Below, one piece after another: positions 26,902-35,461 of a stretch of DNA of 64,000 nucleotides. The position numbers were made by a program, and so were the translations under genes. The stretch's first letter is position 1. Each line of letters begins with the position of its first letter. The notes below the pieces were generated by a model. It did no database searches, was not told the DNA's origin, and worked only from the letters and a program-made list of their open reading frames with translations. This stretch comes from Sphingobacteriales bacterium (GTDB taxonomy: Bacteria > Bacteroidota > Bacteroidia > Chitinophagales > JADIYW01), in the NCBI GenBank assembly GCA_016721245.1, contig JADKIQ010000009.1, forward strand, positions 186,001-250,000, written 5' to 3'.

Positions 26902-28353
26902 ATGAGCTCAACAGGATTTTCTATCAGCGAATACCATGATATAAAACTGATTTATCAAAAACTGGATAAGTTGGTTTCCCTGCCCTTGCAGCATATTGAA
27001 CCTAAAGCCATGGAAAGCTATCTGGATTTCTATAAAACAAAGTGCACAAAATCCAGAGAAATCTATGAAAAAGCACAGCAATACATTCCTGGCGGTGTAC
27101 AGCATAATCTGGCATTCAATTACCCGTTTCCGCTAACCTTTACAAAAGCGGAAGGAGCCTATTTATATGATGCTGACGGCAATAAATACATTGATTTTTT
27201 GCAGGCCGGCGGGCCAACGGTATTGGGTAGCAATTATCCATCCGTAAGAGAAAAAGCCATTGAATTGATTAATGAATGCGGTCCGTCTACAGGCTTACTG
27301 CACGAATACGAATACAAACTGGCAGAATTGATTTGCAAAAATATCCCGTCTGTAGAACGATTCAGAATGTTAGGCAGCGGCACGGAAGCCGTGATGGGTG
27401 CGCTCCGTTTAGCACGTATCAAAACCGGTAAATCAAAGATTATAAAAATTGGTGGTGCTTACCACGGATGGAGTGACCAGATGATATACGACCTGCGTAT
27501 TCCGGGAACCAGATTCTTCGATGCCAAAGGAATTCCATTTATGATGCATTGGCACACACAAGCCGTGCCGCCAAATGATATTGATGCCTTGGAAAGCAAA
27601 TTAAAATGGAACAGGTTGCGTGGCGGAACTGCTGCTGTTATTTTAGAACCACTCGGTCCGGAAAGCGGAACCTATCCGGTGTATAAAGAATTTGCGCAGC
27701 AAGCGCGCGAGTTATGCGACAAATATGGTGCTTTATTGATTTTTGATGAGGTGGTGACTGCATTCCGCGTTGGTATGAGTGGTGCGCAAGGATACTTTAA
27801 TGTCAAACCGGATTTAACTATTTTTGGCAAAGTGGTGGCTGGCGGTTATCCTTCAGCAGGCGGCATTGGCGGCAAAGCCGAATACATGGATGGTTTAGCG
27901 GCTGGTCTGCAAGGTGGCAAGAAAGTGAAAGTAGGCGGCACCATGGCTGCGAATCCATTAAGTTGCTGTGCCGGATATCATACCTTGTTGGAAATAGAAA
28001 GAACCAATGCCTGTGAGAAAGCAGGAAAAGCCGGTGACAGAATAACACTTGGATTAAATCAACTGATTGATAAATACGGATTACCATTCGTGGCATTTAA
28101 CCAAGGTTCCATTTGTCATTTAGAAGCAGCTGGAACATTATATGTAAAGATTAAACTGCTGAAAATAAAATCTGTACTGGCTGAAATTAACGAACGAAAA
28201 AAGCTGATGGAAGAGTATGGAGCAGCCTACATGGCAGAAGGAATCGTAACTTTAGCAGGAAGCCGCCTCTATTGCAGTATGGCGGATACCGATGAAGTGA
28301 TTGATGATGCTTTAAACAGATTTGAGAAAGTCTTTAAAAATGTAAAAAAATAA
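26902..28353 (+). CDS. class III aminotransferase (glutamate-1-semialdehyde aminomutase-like)
   Basis: A 483-residue PLP enzyme. Motifs: PGGVQHNLAF, GNKYIDFLQAGGPTVLG, MLGSGTEAVMGALRLAR, KIGGAYHGWSDQM, LIFDEVVTAFRVG and the PLP-lysine segment FGKVVAGGYPSAGG. It resembles glutamate-1-semialdehyde aminomutases but has an N-terminal extension of about 60 residues and is linked to sugar genes rather than haem genes. It ends three bases before the FGGY kinase. A transamination of an amino-sugar or amino-ketone substrate is plausible but unproven. Confidence 0.88.
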   Translation: MSSTGFSISEYHDIKLIYQKLDKLVSLPLQHIEPKAMESYLDFYKTKCTKSREIYEKAQQYIPGGVQHNLAFNYPFPLTFTKAEGAYLYDADGNKYIDFLQAGGPTVLGSNYPSVREKAIELINECGPSTGLLHEYEYKLAELICKNIPSVERFRMLGSGTEAVMGALRLARIKTGKSKIIKIGGAYHGWSDQMIYDLRIPGTRFFDAKGIPFMMHWHTQAVPPNDIDALESKLKWNRLRGGTAAVILEPLGPESGTYPVYKEFAQQARELCDKYGALLIFDEVVTAFRVGMSGAQGYFNVKPDLTIFGKVVAGGYPSAGGIGGKAEYMDGLAAGLQGGKKVKVGGTMAANPLSCCAGYHTLLEIERTNACEKAGKAGDRITLGLNQLIDKYGLPFVAFNQGSICHLEAAGTLYVKIKLLKIKSVLAEINERKKLMEEYGAAYMAEGIVTLAGSRLYCSMADTDEVIDDALNRFEKVFKNVKK

Positions 28354-28355
28354 GA

Positions 28356-29885
28356 TTGCACTATTTTCTGTCATACGATGTTGGTACCAGTAGCGTAAAA
28401 TCTATTTTAATAGATACGAATGGAAATGTACTGGCAACTGCGATAGAAGAATATCCCTTGTTTATGCCTAATCCGGGTTGGGTGGAACAGGAACCTCTGG
28501 ATTACTGGAATGCCATATGTAAGGCGACGAACAAGATTATCCAATCAATCAGCATCTCAAAAGAAGATATAAAAGGAATCGCGTTTTCTACGCAGGCACA
28601 AGGAGTCATACCGGTAGATAAGAACGGAACCGTGCTGCATCGGAACATTTCCTGGGTAGATGGCAGAGCAGAAGAACAAGCCAGAAAAGCCATGAATTAT
28701 TTTGGTGGGAAACGAATGTTCAAATTGGTAGCGGGTACGGAGCTGACGGGAAAAGATGTGATTCCAAAGATCATCTGGTTAAAGGATAAACATCCTGAAA
28801 TTTACAACAACACTTATAAGATCTTAGATGTAAATGGCTATCTAAAATATAAATGTACAGGCAAGATGGTGGCGGAATGGTCCGGTGCCTGTTCTTATGC
28901 ATTTGACGTAAAAAAGAAAGACTGGGAACGTCTGTTTTTTAAATTGTGTAAAATCGATTTGAATAAACTTCCGGATTTAGTTCGCTCTGTTGATTTAGTT
29001 GGCACACTCACAAAAGAAGCAGCCGAACAGCTCGGACTGACAGTAAATACGGGCGTTTATGGCGGTTGCGATGATACACAAAGTGCTGCTATTGGTACAA
29101 CAGCCATCGGTGAAGGCGAAGCACATATTTATGTTGGAACATCCGCTTGGGTGGGTGTGTCTACAGCCAGAAATTTAAAGTTTAAGAATGCTACTTTTTG
29201 TTTGCAAAGTGCCGATCCAACAAAAAATATTGTAGTGGGTATCACAGAATCTGCGGGTATCAATACGCAATGGATGGTAAATACCTATTATCAAAAAGAA
29301 AAAGAAACACTATCTGAACAAGATTTGTTTTTATTAATTGAACAAGAAATCAATGCAACCAATCCAGGTGCTGATTACTTAATTATGACGCCCTGGTTTT
29401 TAGGGGAACGTTGTCCGGTCAGTACCACCACAACACGCTCCACCTTATTTAATCTCACACATCAGCATACAAGAGCACATATTGCGCGCGCTAACTTTGA
29501 AGGCATTGCTTATAACTTACGTTGGACCATAAACAATTTGGAAAAGGATTATGCTTTCAAAATTAAAACTTTAAAGATTACAGGTGGTGGCAGCAAAAAT
29601 AAATCATGGATGCAATTGATAGCGGATGTTACCAACCGGAAAATCATCACCACTTCGCAGCCTGTAAATGCGGGTGCATTTGGTGCGGCCATGTGTGCGA
29701 TGGTGGGTTCGGGAGCCTTAAATGATTTCTCTGAGATTCATAAACTTATTCAACAGGTGGATACCTTTATTCCAAATCAAAATCACCATAAAATATACAA
29801 CGAACTTTTTGAAACCTATCAACGCGTGTTTCATCAGCTCAGTAAAGCCTATAAAACTATTAATAAAACAAGATTCGAATTATAA
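28356..29885 (+). CDS. FGGY-family carbohydrate kinase (xylulokinase-like)
   Basis: A 509-residue sugar kinase with the ASKHA phosphate loop YDVGTSSVKSILID, the FGGY segments IAFSTQAQGVIPVDKNG and WVDGRAEEQARKAM, GGCDDTQSAAIG, and the C-terminal adenosine motif ITGGGSKNKSWMQLIADVTNRK. The start is a TTG two bases after the aminotransferase stop, and the stop overlaps the next ATG by one base, so the genes form one operon. The substrate is a ketose or polyol by family; which one cannot be told. Confidence 0.9.
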   Translation: MHYFLSYDVGTSSVKSILIDTNGNVLATAIEEYPLFMPNPGWVEQEPLDYWNAICKATNKIIQSISISKEDIKGIAFSTQAQGVIPVDKNGTVLHRNISWVDGRAEEQARKAMNYFGGKRMFKLVAGTELTGKDVIPKIIWLKDKHPEIYNNTYKILDVNGYLKYKCTGKMVAEWSGACSYAFDVKKKDWERLFFKLCKIDLNKLPDLVRSVDLVGTLTKEAAEQLGLTVNTGVYGGCDDTQSAAIGTTAIGEGEAHIYVGTSAWVGVSTARNLKFKNATFCLQSADPTKNIVVGITESAGINTQWMVNTYYQKEKETLSEQDLFLLIEQEINATNPGADYLIMTPWFLGERCPVSTTTTRSTLFNLTHQHTRAHIARANFEGIAYNLRWTINNLEKDYAFKIKTLKITGGGSKNKSWMQLIADVTNRKIITTSQPVNAGAFGAAMCAMVGSGALNDFSEIHKLIQQVDTFIPNQNHHKIYNELFETYQRVFHQLSKAYKTINKTRFEL

Positions 29886-30466
29886 TGATGACTATTCAGG
29901 AAGCAAAAGAAAAAGTATGTGAAGCAGGTAAATTACTTCTAAAAGAAGGCCTGGTAGCACGCACCTGGGGCAATGTGAGCATCAAGGTGAGTGATACGCA
30001 AATGGTGATTACGCCCAGTGGCAGAAAATACGATGAACTGACACCCGAAGAAATGGTGCTGGTGGATATTTATACATTGAAATACGAAGGCAAACTGAAA
30101 CCTTCATCAGAACTGAAACTGCATTGCGAAGTATATAAAACACGACCGCACATCAATGCGGTTATCCATACTCATCAGTTGTATGCATCCATAGTAGCAG
30201 CGGCGCAGAAAGATGTGGTGGTGTTGAATGTAGAGCATCAGAAAATACTGGGAGCGAAGACGATAAAAGCAGCACCATACGCGTTGCCTAATACAAAAAA
30301 AATAACGGTAGAAACAGCCAAAGCGATTGAACAATCCAATGCGGCATTAATGTCGAACCATGGAGTTGTTTGTATTGGAAAAGATTTGGAAGACACCTTT
30401 GAAGTGGCGCGTACCTTAGAAAAAGCTTGTGAATTATTCATCGCTTCTAAAAAACAAACCGCATAA
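29885..30466 (+). CDS. class II aldolase/adducin (FucA/AraD-like)
   Basis: A 193-residue zinc aldolase. Metal and catalytic residues are all present: Glu76 in PSSELKLH, His95 and His97 in AVIHTHQLYA, and the third zinc His in MSNHGVVCIG (about residue 157). The phosphate-binding GNVSIKV and TPSGRKY stretches are also present. The family cleaves sugar phosphates such as fuculose-1-phosphate or epimerises ribulose-5-phosphate. The immediately preceding kinase would supply the phosphorylated substrate, giving a kinase-plus-aldolase catabolic module. Confidence 0.9.
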   Translation: MMTIQEAKEKVCEAGKLLLKEGLVARTWGNVSIKVSDTQMVITPSGRKYDELTPEEMVLVDIYTLKYEGKLKPSSELKLHCEVYKTRPHINAVIHTHQLYASIVAAAQKDVVVLNVEHQKILGAKTIKAAPYALPNTKKITVETAKAIEQSNAALMSNHGVVCIGKDLEDTFEVARTLEKACELFIASKKQTA

Positions 30467-30544
30467 CGTCATTGCGAACGGAATGAAATGGAGTGAAGCA
30501 ATCTGTTGAATTTTATAAAGATTGCTTCGTGCCTCGCAATGACG
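30467..30544. repeat. complete palindromic interspersed repeat
   Basis: A 78-bp imperfect hairpin with outer arms CGTCATTGCGA/TCGCAATGACG and inner arms GAAGCAATCT/AGATTGCTTC. It starts at the aldolase stop codon and lies before the degenerate aldolase paralog. Its left arm occurs in frame inside the amidohydrolase at 4323. Confidence 0.85.
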
Positions 30545-30569
30545 ACAAGATGTGAGCAGAAAATAAAAC

Positions 30570-31169
30570 ATGACAAAAACACAAACCATACAACAACTAC
30601 TAAATGCCGCTGAGTATTTTGAGCAGCAAAGTGCTGGCTACAAAAGCTGGGGCAAAGTGGAGGTGCTGCAAATTGCTATGAGATTGGATAACAACGAGAT
30701 TGTTTCTACACCAAACAATAAATCAATTTCATCGCTGACAACAGAAGATATTATTACGGAAAATACAAATGCTGTCTTTTCTAAAATCTTTTCTAAAAGA
30801 AAAAAAGTACAAGTGGTTTTGATTACACAACAAGAGTTTGCATCGAAAGTAAAAGAAGAAATTCCACCCATTTTAGATGATCAGGCGCAATTATTAGGTG
30901 TTACCGTTCGCATTGCAAAAAATGAGGATGATATTCTACATGCTTTGAATGGTAGGTTTGCAGCTGTTTTATTAGATGGGAAAAGTATTTGTTTAGGCAA
31001 CAGTATAGATGATGCTTATGTGGCTGCACAACTTTTAGAGAAAACATCCAAAGCATTTGTAGAAGCGAAATATTTAGGCGGTGCAAAATCCATCAATAAA
31101 ATAGAAGCCTGGCTGATGCAGCAATTTTATCAGTTCAAATATTCAAAAGAAGCCAGGAAAAACAAGTAA
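30570..31169 (+). CDS. degenerate class II aldolase paralog lacking metal ligands
   Basis: A 199-residue protein that can be aligned by eye with its neighbour at 29885: AAVLLDGKSICLGNSIDDAYVAAQLLEKTSKAFVEA matches AALMSNHGVVCIGKDLEDTFEVARTLEKACELFIA. The zinc ligands are gone. The HTH segment is replaced by VVLITQQEF, and SNHG by LDGKS; the GNVS loop is reduced to SWGKVEV. It is therefore not a zinc aldolase. A regulatory or structural partner of the active enzyme, or decay after duplication, are the two options. It follows the palindrome by 26 bp in the same direction. Confidence 0.8.
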   Translation: MTKTQTIQQLLNAAEYFEQQSAGYKSWGKVEVLQIAMRLDNNEIVSTPNNKSISSLTTEDIITENTNAVFSKIFSKRKKVQVVLITQQEFASKVKEEIPPILDDQAQLLGVTVRIAKNEDDILHALNGRFAAVLLDGKSICLGNSIDDAYVAAQLLEKTSKAFVEAKYLGGAKSINKIEAWLMQQFYQFKYSKEARKNK

Positions 31170-31220
31170 ATTATCAGTACTAGCCTTTCAAACTTAACCC
31201 TAACCTGTTTACATATTTCT

Positions 31221-31658
31221 TTACATTGTAACCGTCAGAGATTTTGTGTCAATTAATTTATTTCCAGTCATAACATAAGCTTCAACTGTGTACGTGCCAT
31301 CTTCTGCTGCAACAAAAGATGAGACGTAAATGTGACCATAGCTTTGTAAACTTGGGTAGCCAAATTCTGTAACAACGGTGCTGCCTTGTTTAATAACCAA
31401 TTTGAAGTCGGAACTTCCAAAATCATCTTTTGTCTCAATCCGGAAATTAACGGTCTGCCCCAAGGCAAAAGTATATTTCTCATTAACAACGGGCCAACCT
31501 TCAGCAGAGATATTTACCGATTCTCCGAATTGTAGTTTATTTGTAAAACCTCCGCTATCATTCTTTTTGCAAGCAAATGTGAAGAGTAATGTACTCATTA
31601 CAAAAATACTTAGAAGTAGACGCACCCATTTCACATTATTTTTTTCATTCTTTTTCAT
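31221..31658 (-). CDS. lipoprotein, unknown function
   Basis: A 145-residue predicted lipoprotein: a basic N-terminus, hydrophobic residues about 13-29 and a lipobox TFAC with Cys30 followed by KKNDSGG. The mature part is a single beta-sandwich-like domain of about 110 residues (ALGQTVNFRIETKDDFGSS, YTVEAYVMTGNKL). It resembles Ig-like carbohydrate-binding lipoprotein domains only in general shape. It is convergent with the aldolase paralog; the 179-bp gap beyond it before 31838 holds no further gene. Confidence 0.7.
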   Translation of the reverse strand: MKKNEKNNVKWVRLLLSIFVMSTLLFTFACKKNDSGGFTNKLQFGESVNISAEGWPVVNEKYTFALGQTVNFRIETKDDFGSSDFKLVIKQGSTVVTEFGYPSLQSYGHIYVSSFVAAEDGTYTVEAYVMTGNKLIDTKSLTVTM

Positions 31659-31837
31659 AAATTAGTTTGTTTTATAATTAAAGTTATCTTAAAAGCCAAA
31701 CGGAAATCCTGATAAAAATCATAGACAACAATAGATAACTATATGGTAATAGAAGCAATGGTAAATTAAAGGAGTACATTTCATAATGTGTTCAGAGATG
31801 CTTATATTTAAGGCTATTCTATCTGAAAGCTAATTTA

Positions 31838-33274
31838 ATGAACATGATTACGATTGACCTTCATTGTCATCCCAATTTAAAATCGTTTAATTCCGGATAT
31901 CCCGAGCCGGCTGCGAATATGTGGGATTCCATACAACATAAAATTGACGGAAAAACAGCACAGTCTATCAGCGAACTCGTAGCGCATATCCATATGGAGT
32001 CGCAGTGCAACCTGGATGCCATGGCAGCAGGAAATGTGCGCGTGTTTCAATTGTCCTTATATCCAACGGAAAGAGGATTTTTGCATTTACGCAACCTGCC
32101 GAAAATTTTAGTGGGAAAAAGAAGAATAAACATTGCACAGGAAGTAATCACCGGCTATGCGGCAAGCTCTATTGCTCATCAGAAAAAACATTACCATTAT
32201 TTTGAAGACTTGCAGGCAGAGTACGAATACGTAAAAAATCAGCAAGGCAAAAGTCCTGACGGTAAAAGCGAATTTGTACTGGTGAATAATTATAAGGAAC
32301 TGGAACTGGCGCTTAAAAAAGAGAACACACTCATTGGTATTGTAACCATAGAAGGAACACATGTGCTGGGTACCGGTGCTCCTGAAACGGATAAGCTGAC
32401 AAAAGAGGCGCTGATACAACAACTGACAGCCAACATACAAACTATAAAAAGCTGGGAATACCCGCCATTTGTTATAAATCTGGCGCATCATTTCTGGAAT
32501 CATTTGTGCGGACATGCCACGAGTTTTAAGCGTCCTATTAACGGATTAATTAATCAGAACAAAGGAAAAAATAAAGGCATTACCGAAGCCGGCTGGCATG
32601 TGGTAAGAGAATTACTGAGTTCCAATAATGGCAAGCGTATTTTAATAGATACGAAACATATGAGTGTGGCTGCACGAAAAGAATATTATGCATTTATCGG
32701 CAACCATAATTATTTAAATCCCAAACAAAAAATTCCGGTCATCAGCAGTCACGCCTGTGCAAACGGATTTAAAACACTGGATTCATCCATTCGTCAAAAT
32801 GACATTATTTTAAAAGCGAGAAAAGGAAGATTGTATAAATGGAGTATCAATATTTCTGATGAGGAAGCACGAATTATACATGATTCGGAAGGGTTGATTG
32901 GATTGATGATGGACAAAGGCAATCTGGGTGGCATTGATTTAATCAAATCTATTAGCGAACAGAAGGATGCAGAAAAACAGCGTGCTGAGTTTGCGCAATT
33001 ATTTCTGGATAATGCATTCCAGCTGGTGAAAGCGGTTGGTAAAAAATCTGGCTGGGATATGATTGCCATCGGCACCGACTTTGACGGTTCGATTACACAC
33101 ATCGATCCGTATGAATCCGCCGTGAAGATGCCTTTGCTGCAGCAGGACTTATTGGATTATCTGGAAAAGCATAAATACCAGAAAGACCTTTGGTTTGGCT
33201 ATATACCACTACAAATTATAGAAAAGATATTCTACAAAAACGCTATGGATTTTTACAAGAAGTTTTTTGTGTAA
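31838..33274 (+). CDS. M19-family membrane dipeptidase-like hydrolase
   Basis: A 478-residue TIM-barrel metallo-hydrolase resembling renal dipeptidase (M19). Putative metal ligands: DLHCHP near the N-terminus, the bridging Glu in VTIEGTHVLG (about residue 171), His in INLAHHFWNHL, ISSHACANG, and Asp in IGTDFDGS (about residue 408). No signal peptide is visible, so the enzyme looks cytoplasmic, unlike the classic membrane dipeptidase. It carries insertions relative to the 320-400-residue family norm. The substrate is probably a dipeptide or N-acyl-amino acid. Confidence 0.82.
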   Translation: MNMITIDLHCHPNLKSFNSGYPEPAANMWDSIQHKIDGKTAQSISELVAHIHMESQCNLDAMAAGNVRVFQLSLYPTERGFLHLRNLPKILVGKRRINIAQEVITGYAASSIAHQKKHYHYFEDLQAEYEYVKNQQGKSPDGKSEFVLVNNYKELELALKKENTLIGIVTIEGTHVLGTGAPETDKLTKEALIQQLTANIQTIKSWEYPPFVINLAHHFWNHLCGHATSFKRPINGLINQNKGKNKGITEAGWHVVRELLSSNNGKRILIDTKHMSVAARKEYYAFIGNHNYLNPKQKIPVISSHACANGFKTLDSSIRQNDIILKARKGRLYKWSINISDEEARIIHDSEGLIGLMMDKGNLGGIDLIKSISEQKDAEKQRAEFAQLFLDNAFQLVKAVGKKSGWDMIAIGTDFDGSITHIDPYESAVKMPLLQQDLLDYLEKHKYQKDLWFGYIPLQIIEKIFYKNAMDFYKKFFV

Positions 33275-33282
33275 GCGTTTAA

Positions 33283-33909
33283 CTATTTTGAAGTATACCA
33301 CTTATTATACTCTTCAATAATCAAAGGTATATCGTCATACTTATATTTTTGATCTTCTATCTTTTTTTCAATTTCTTTGTTGTCAGATAAAATAAAAGCA
33401 AGTTTATCATACCTGAAATCCTTTCGTTTTGGGAAATATAAAGTATTGTTGTTATACTCAATCATGTAAGCAACATCCGCTAATTGCGGAGCAGTTAAAA
33501 AGCCAACCACCAAGCCTGCTGCCATTATTTTTTTGTCGTAGAATTCGTATAACTTTACAGTGCTGTTTATATCATTCAGTAAATGGTAAAATTCTTTCTT
33601 ATCATTTTTATTTGAGATATTTTTTGATAAAAAAATATAGTTTACACTGTCCATCATTACTTCAAATCCATTTATTTTATTAGCATTTAAACCTCGCACT
33701 TTATTTTTGGCATCCAGGTAATGACCAAAATTATCCATGTATGAATTTCTGATAAAATTAGAACGATAATAGCTTAAGTGAATTTTCGCAGTTAAGGTGT
33801 CGCCGTTCTCCAAATATATTTTTCCGGTAAAATAATCAGTTGCAATCTCATTTGATTTGGATAAAATACATGAGAAGATGAATAAGATGAGAAATGTAAT
33901 TTTTTTCAT
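33283..33909 (-). CDS. secreted hypothetical protein
   Basis: A 208-residue protein with a signal peptide (about residues 1-18). No family is recognised. The mature part begins TDYFTGKIYLENGDTLTAKIHLS, a pattern seen in many uncharacterised Bacteroidota envelope proteins. A hydrophobic segment lies near residues 128-143 (KIMAAGLVVGFLTAPQ) and the C-terminus is charged. It is convergent with the dipeptidase. Repeat-like AAATC-rich text lies just upstream of its start. Confidence 0.65.
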   Translation of the reverse strand: MKKITFLILFIFSCILSKSNEIATDYFTGKIYLENGDTLTAKIHLSYYRSNFIRNSYMDNFGHYLDAKNKVRGLNANKINGFEVMMDSVNYIFLSKNISNKNDKKEFYHLLNDINSTVKLYEFYDKKIMAAGLVVGFLTAPQLADVAYMIEYNNNTLYFPKRKDFRYDKLAFILSDNKEIEKKIEDQKYKYDDIPLIIEEYNKWYTSK

Positions 33910-33948
33910 GCAGAAATCATGTAAATCAAAATAATCAGCTAAATCCGT
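33910..33948. repeat. decayed AAATC-rich intergenic repeat
   Basis: Iterated AAATCA/AAATC units ending AAATCCGTGTTC. Similar text occurs at 4998-5035, and its tail occurs at 2641-2655 (GAATCCGTGTTC). Confidence 0.45.
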
Positions 33949-33951
33949 GTT

Positions 33952-34914
33952 CTATTTTCTCGCCATCACTTTCTCTACGGCAGCGATAATATCTTTCGGC
34001 ATCAAACCATATTTTTCTAATAGTTGATCAGGTGTTCCGCTTTCACCGAAAGAATCATTCACTGCCACATATTCCTGAGGATAAGGTGTGTTTTGGGTTA
34101 ATACTTGTGCTACAGCATCGCCTAAACCGCCATTGCGTTGATGTTCTTCAGCGGTTACCACACATTTTGTTTTTCCAACAGATTTTAAAATAGCATCTAC
34201 ATCCAACGGTTTTATCGTGTGCATGTTGATGACTTCAACAGAAATTCCACGTTTTTCTAATTCCTGTCCGGCCAACACCGCGTGCCACACTAAATGACCG
34301 CAAGCGATAATCGTTACATCCGTTCCTTCTGATAAAAACTGTGCTTTGCCAATCTCAAAACTTGGGTCTTCCGCAGCCGTAAATATGGGCCATACGGGAC
34401 GACCGAAACGCAGATAGGTTGGCCCAACTCGTTCAATAATTGCTTTCGTCGCCAATCGCGTTTGATTGTAATCGCAAGGAACGACCACCGTCATGTGTGG
34501 CAACATTTTCATCAAACCGATATCTTCTAATATTTGATGCGTGGCTCCATCTTCACCTAAAGTAAGACCTGCGTGCGAGCAACAAATTTTTACATTTTTA
34601 TCGGAGTAGGCTACGCTTTGTCGAATCTGGTCGTACACACGGCCGGTGCCGAAATTGGCAAAAGTAGTCGCCACCGGAATCTTTCCGCCGATGGTCAGTC
34701 CCGCCGCAATGCCAATCATATTGGCTTCCGCGATACCTGTTTGCACAAAACGTTCCGGGAAATCTTCGATGAACTTTTCCAGTTTTAAAGAACCAACCAG
34801 GTCCGCGCACATAGCCACCACATTCGGGTTGGCTTTTCCTGCTTCGTGAATACCGACGCCGAAACCTGAGCGTGTATCTTTTTTATCGGTGTATGTGATG
34901 TTTTGTAGTGACAT
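33952..34914 (-). CDS. transketolase, C-terminal subunit
   Basis: A 320-residue subunit carrying the pyrimidine-binding and C-terminal domains of a split transketolase. Motifs: RFVQTGIAEANMIGIAAGL with the catalytic Glu, HAGLTLGEDGATHQ, LRFGRP, and EEHQRNGGLGDAV. It pairs with the N-terminal subunit at 35462-36301 on the same strand. Unusually, a 156-codon gene lies between them. Together the subunits transfer two-carbon units in the pentose phosphate pathway; a DXS-like role is excluded by the motifs. Confidence 0.92.
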   Translation of the reverse strand: MSLQNITYTDKKDTRSGFGVGIHEAGKANPNVVAMCADLVGSLKLEKFIEDFPERFVQTGIAEANMIGIAAGLTIGGKIPVATTFANFGTGRVYDQIRQSVAYSDKNVKICCSHAGLTLGEDGATHQILEDIGLMKMLPHMTVVVPCDYNQTRLATKAIIERVGPTYLRFGRPVWPIFTAAEDPSFEIGKAQFLSEGTDVTIIACGHLVWHAVLAGQELEKRGISVEVINMHTIKPLDVDAILKSVGKTKCVVTAEEHQRNGGLGDAVAQVLTQNTPYPQEYVAVNDSFGESGTPDQLLEKYGLMPKDIIAAVEKVMARK

Positions 34915-34957
34915 ATATTATTTCAGTTTTCAGAATTATGATAAAATATGTAATATT

Positions 34958-35428
34958 TTATCCAAACGATATGAATTTTTCTTGCATTAATTTTCGCCTA
35001 TTTAATTTTATTAAGATACTGAACAGTACAATAATTACATGAACATCTTGTTTAAAGGTTACTTCACCATTGTTTGTTAGTAGATTTTTTGTACAATAAA
35101 GTATTATATTTTTATTTTCATCTTTTACATTAAAATTGTAACCTAAAGGAAACTCTTCCGCATAACTATATTGTTTGTTGTTATATTTAAATGAAACACC
35201 CCATTTTGATGTGGTATTTATATCAACTATTTTTTCTTTACTCTTTACATTTATTATTTCTGACTTGAAATTTAAACTACCATCGGCTTTTACAAAATAT
35301 TCAATCTTATTAAAAGACAAGAAATAATCACCGTGTTGTTTATTAAAATTAGCAATTAACATTTCAGACTCGTCAAAAACTTCTACATCTTCATCAAAAA
35401 ACGATTTTTCTTTAAATGTTAACGTCAT
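34958..35428 (-). CDS. hypothetical protein between the transketolase subunit genes
   Basis: A 156-residue protein with no recognised family. Most of it is beta-rich (YFLSFNKIEYFVKADGSLNFKSEI, KNIILYCTKNLL). One hydrophobic segment near the C-terminus (HVIIVLFSILIKL) may be a tail anchor. The base composition is AT-rich compared with the flanking transketolase genes. It lies 43 bp before the C-terminal subunit and 33 bp after the N-terminal subunit in the same direction, so it is likely co-transcribed. Insertion into a formerly contiguous gene pair is a reasonable reading. Confidence 0.55.
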   Translation of the reverse strand: MTLTFKEKSFFDEDVEVFDESEMLIANFNKQHGDYFLSFNKIEYFVKADGSLNFKSEIINVKSKEKIVDINTTSKWGVSFKYNNKQYSYAEEFPLGYNFNVKDENKNIILYCTKNLLTNNGEVTFKQDVHVIIVLFSILIKLNRRKLMQEKFISFG

Positions 35429-35461
35429 TATTAAATTCGCTAATTACTAAATTATTTCATT

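Noticed and set aside
30467..30544. CRISPR repeat or an IS terminal repeat
   Set aside because: Only one full copy here, no spacers, no transposase and no target-site duplication that I can see.
33952..34914. 1-deoxy-xylulose-5-phosphate synthase
   Set aside because: Motifs and the separate N-terminal subunit fit transketolase, and the isoprenoid genes here belong to the mevalonate route.
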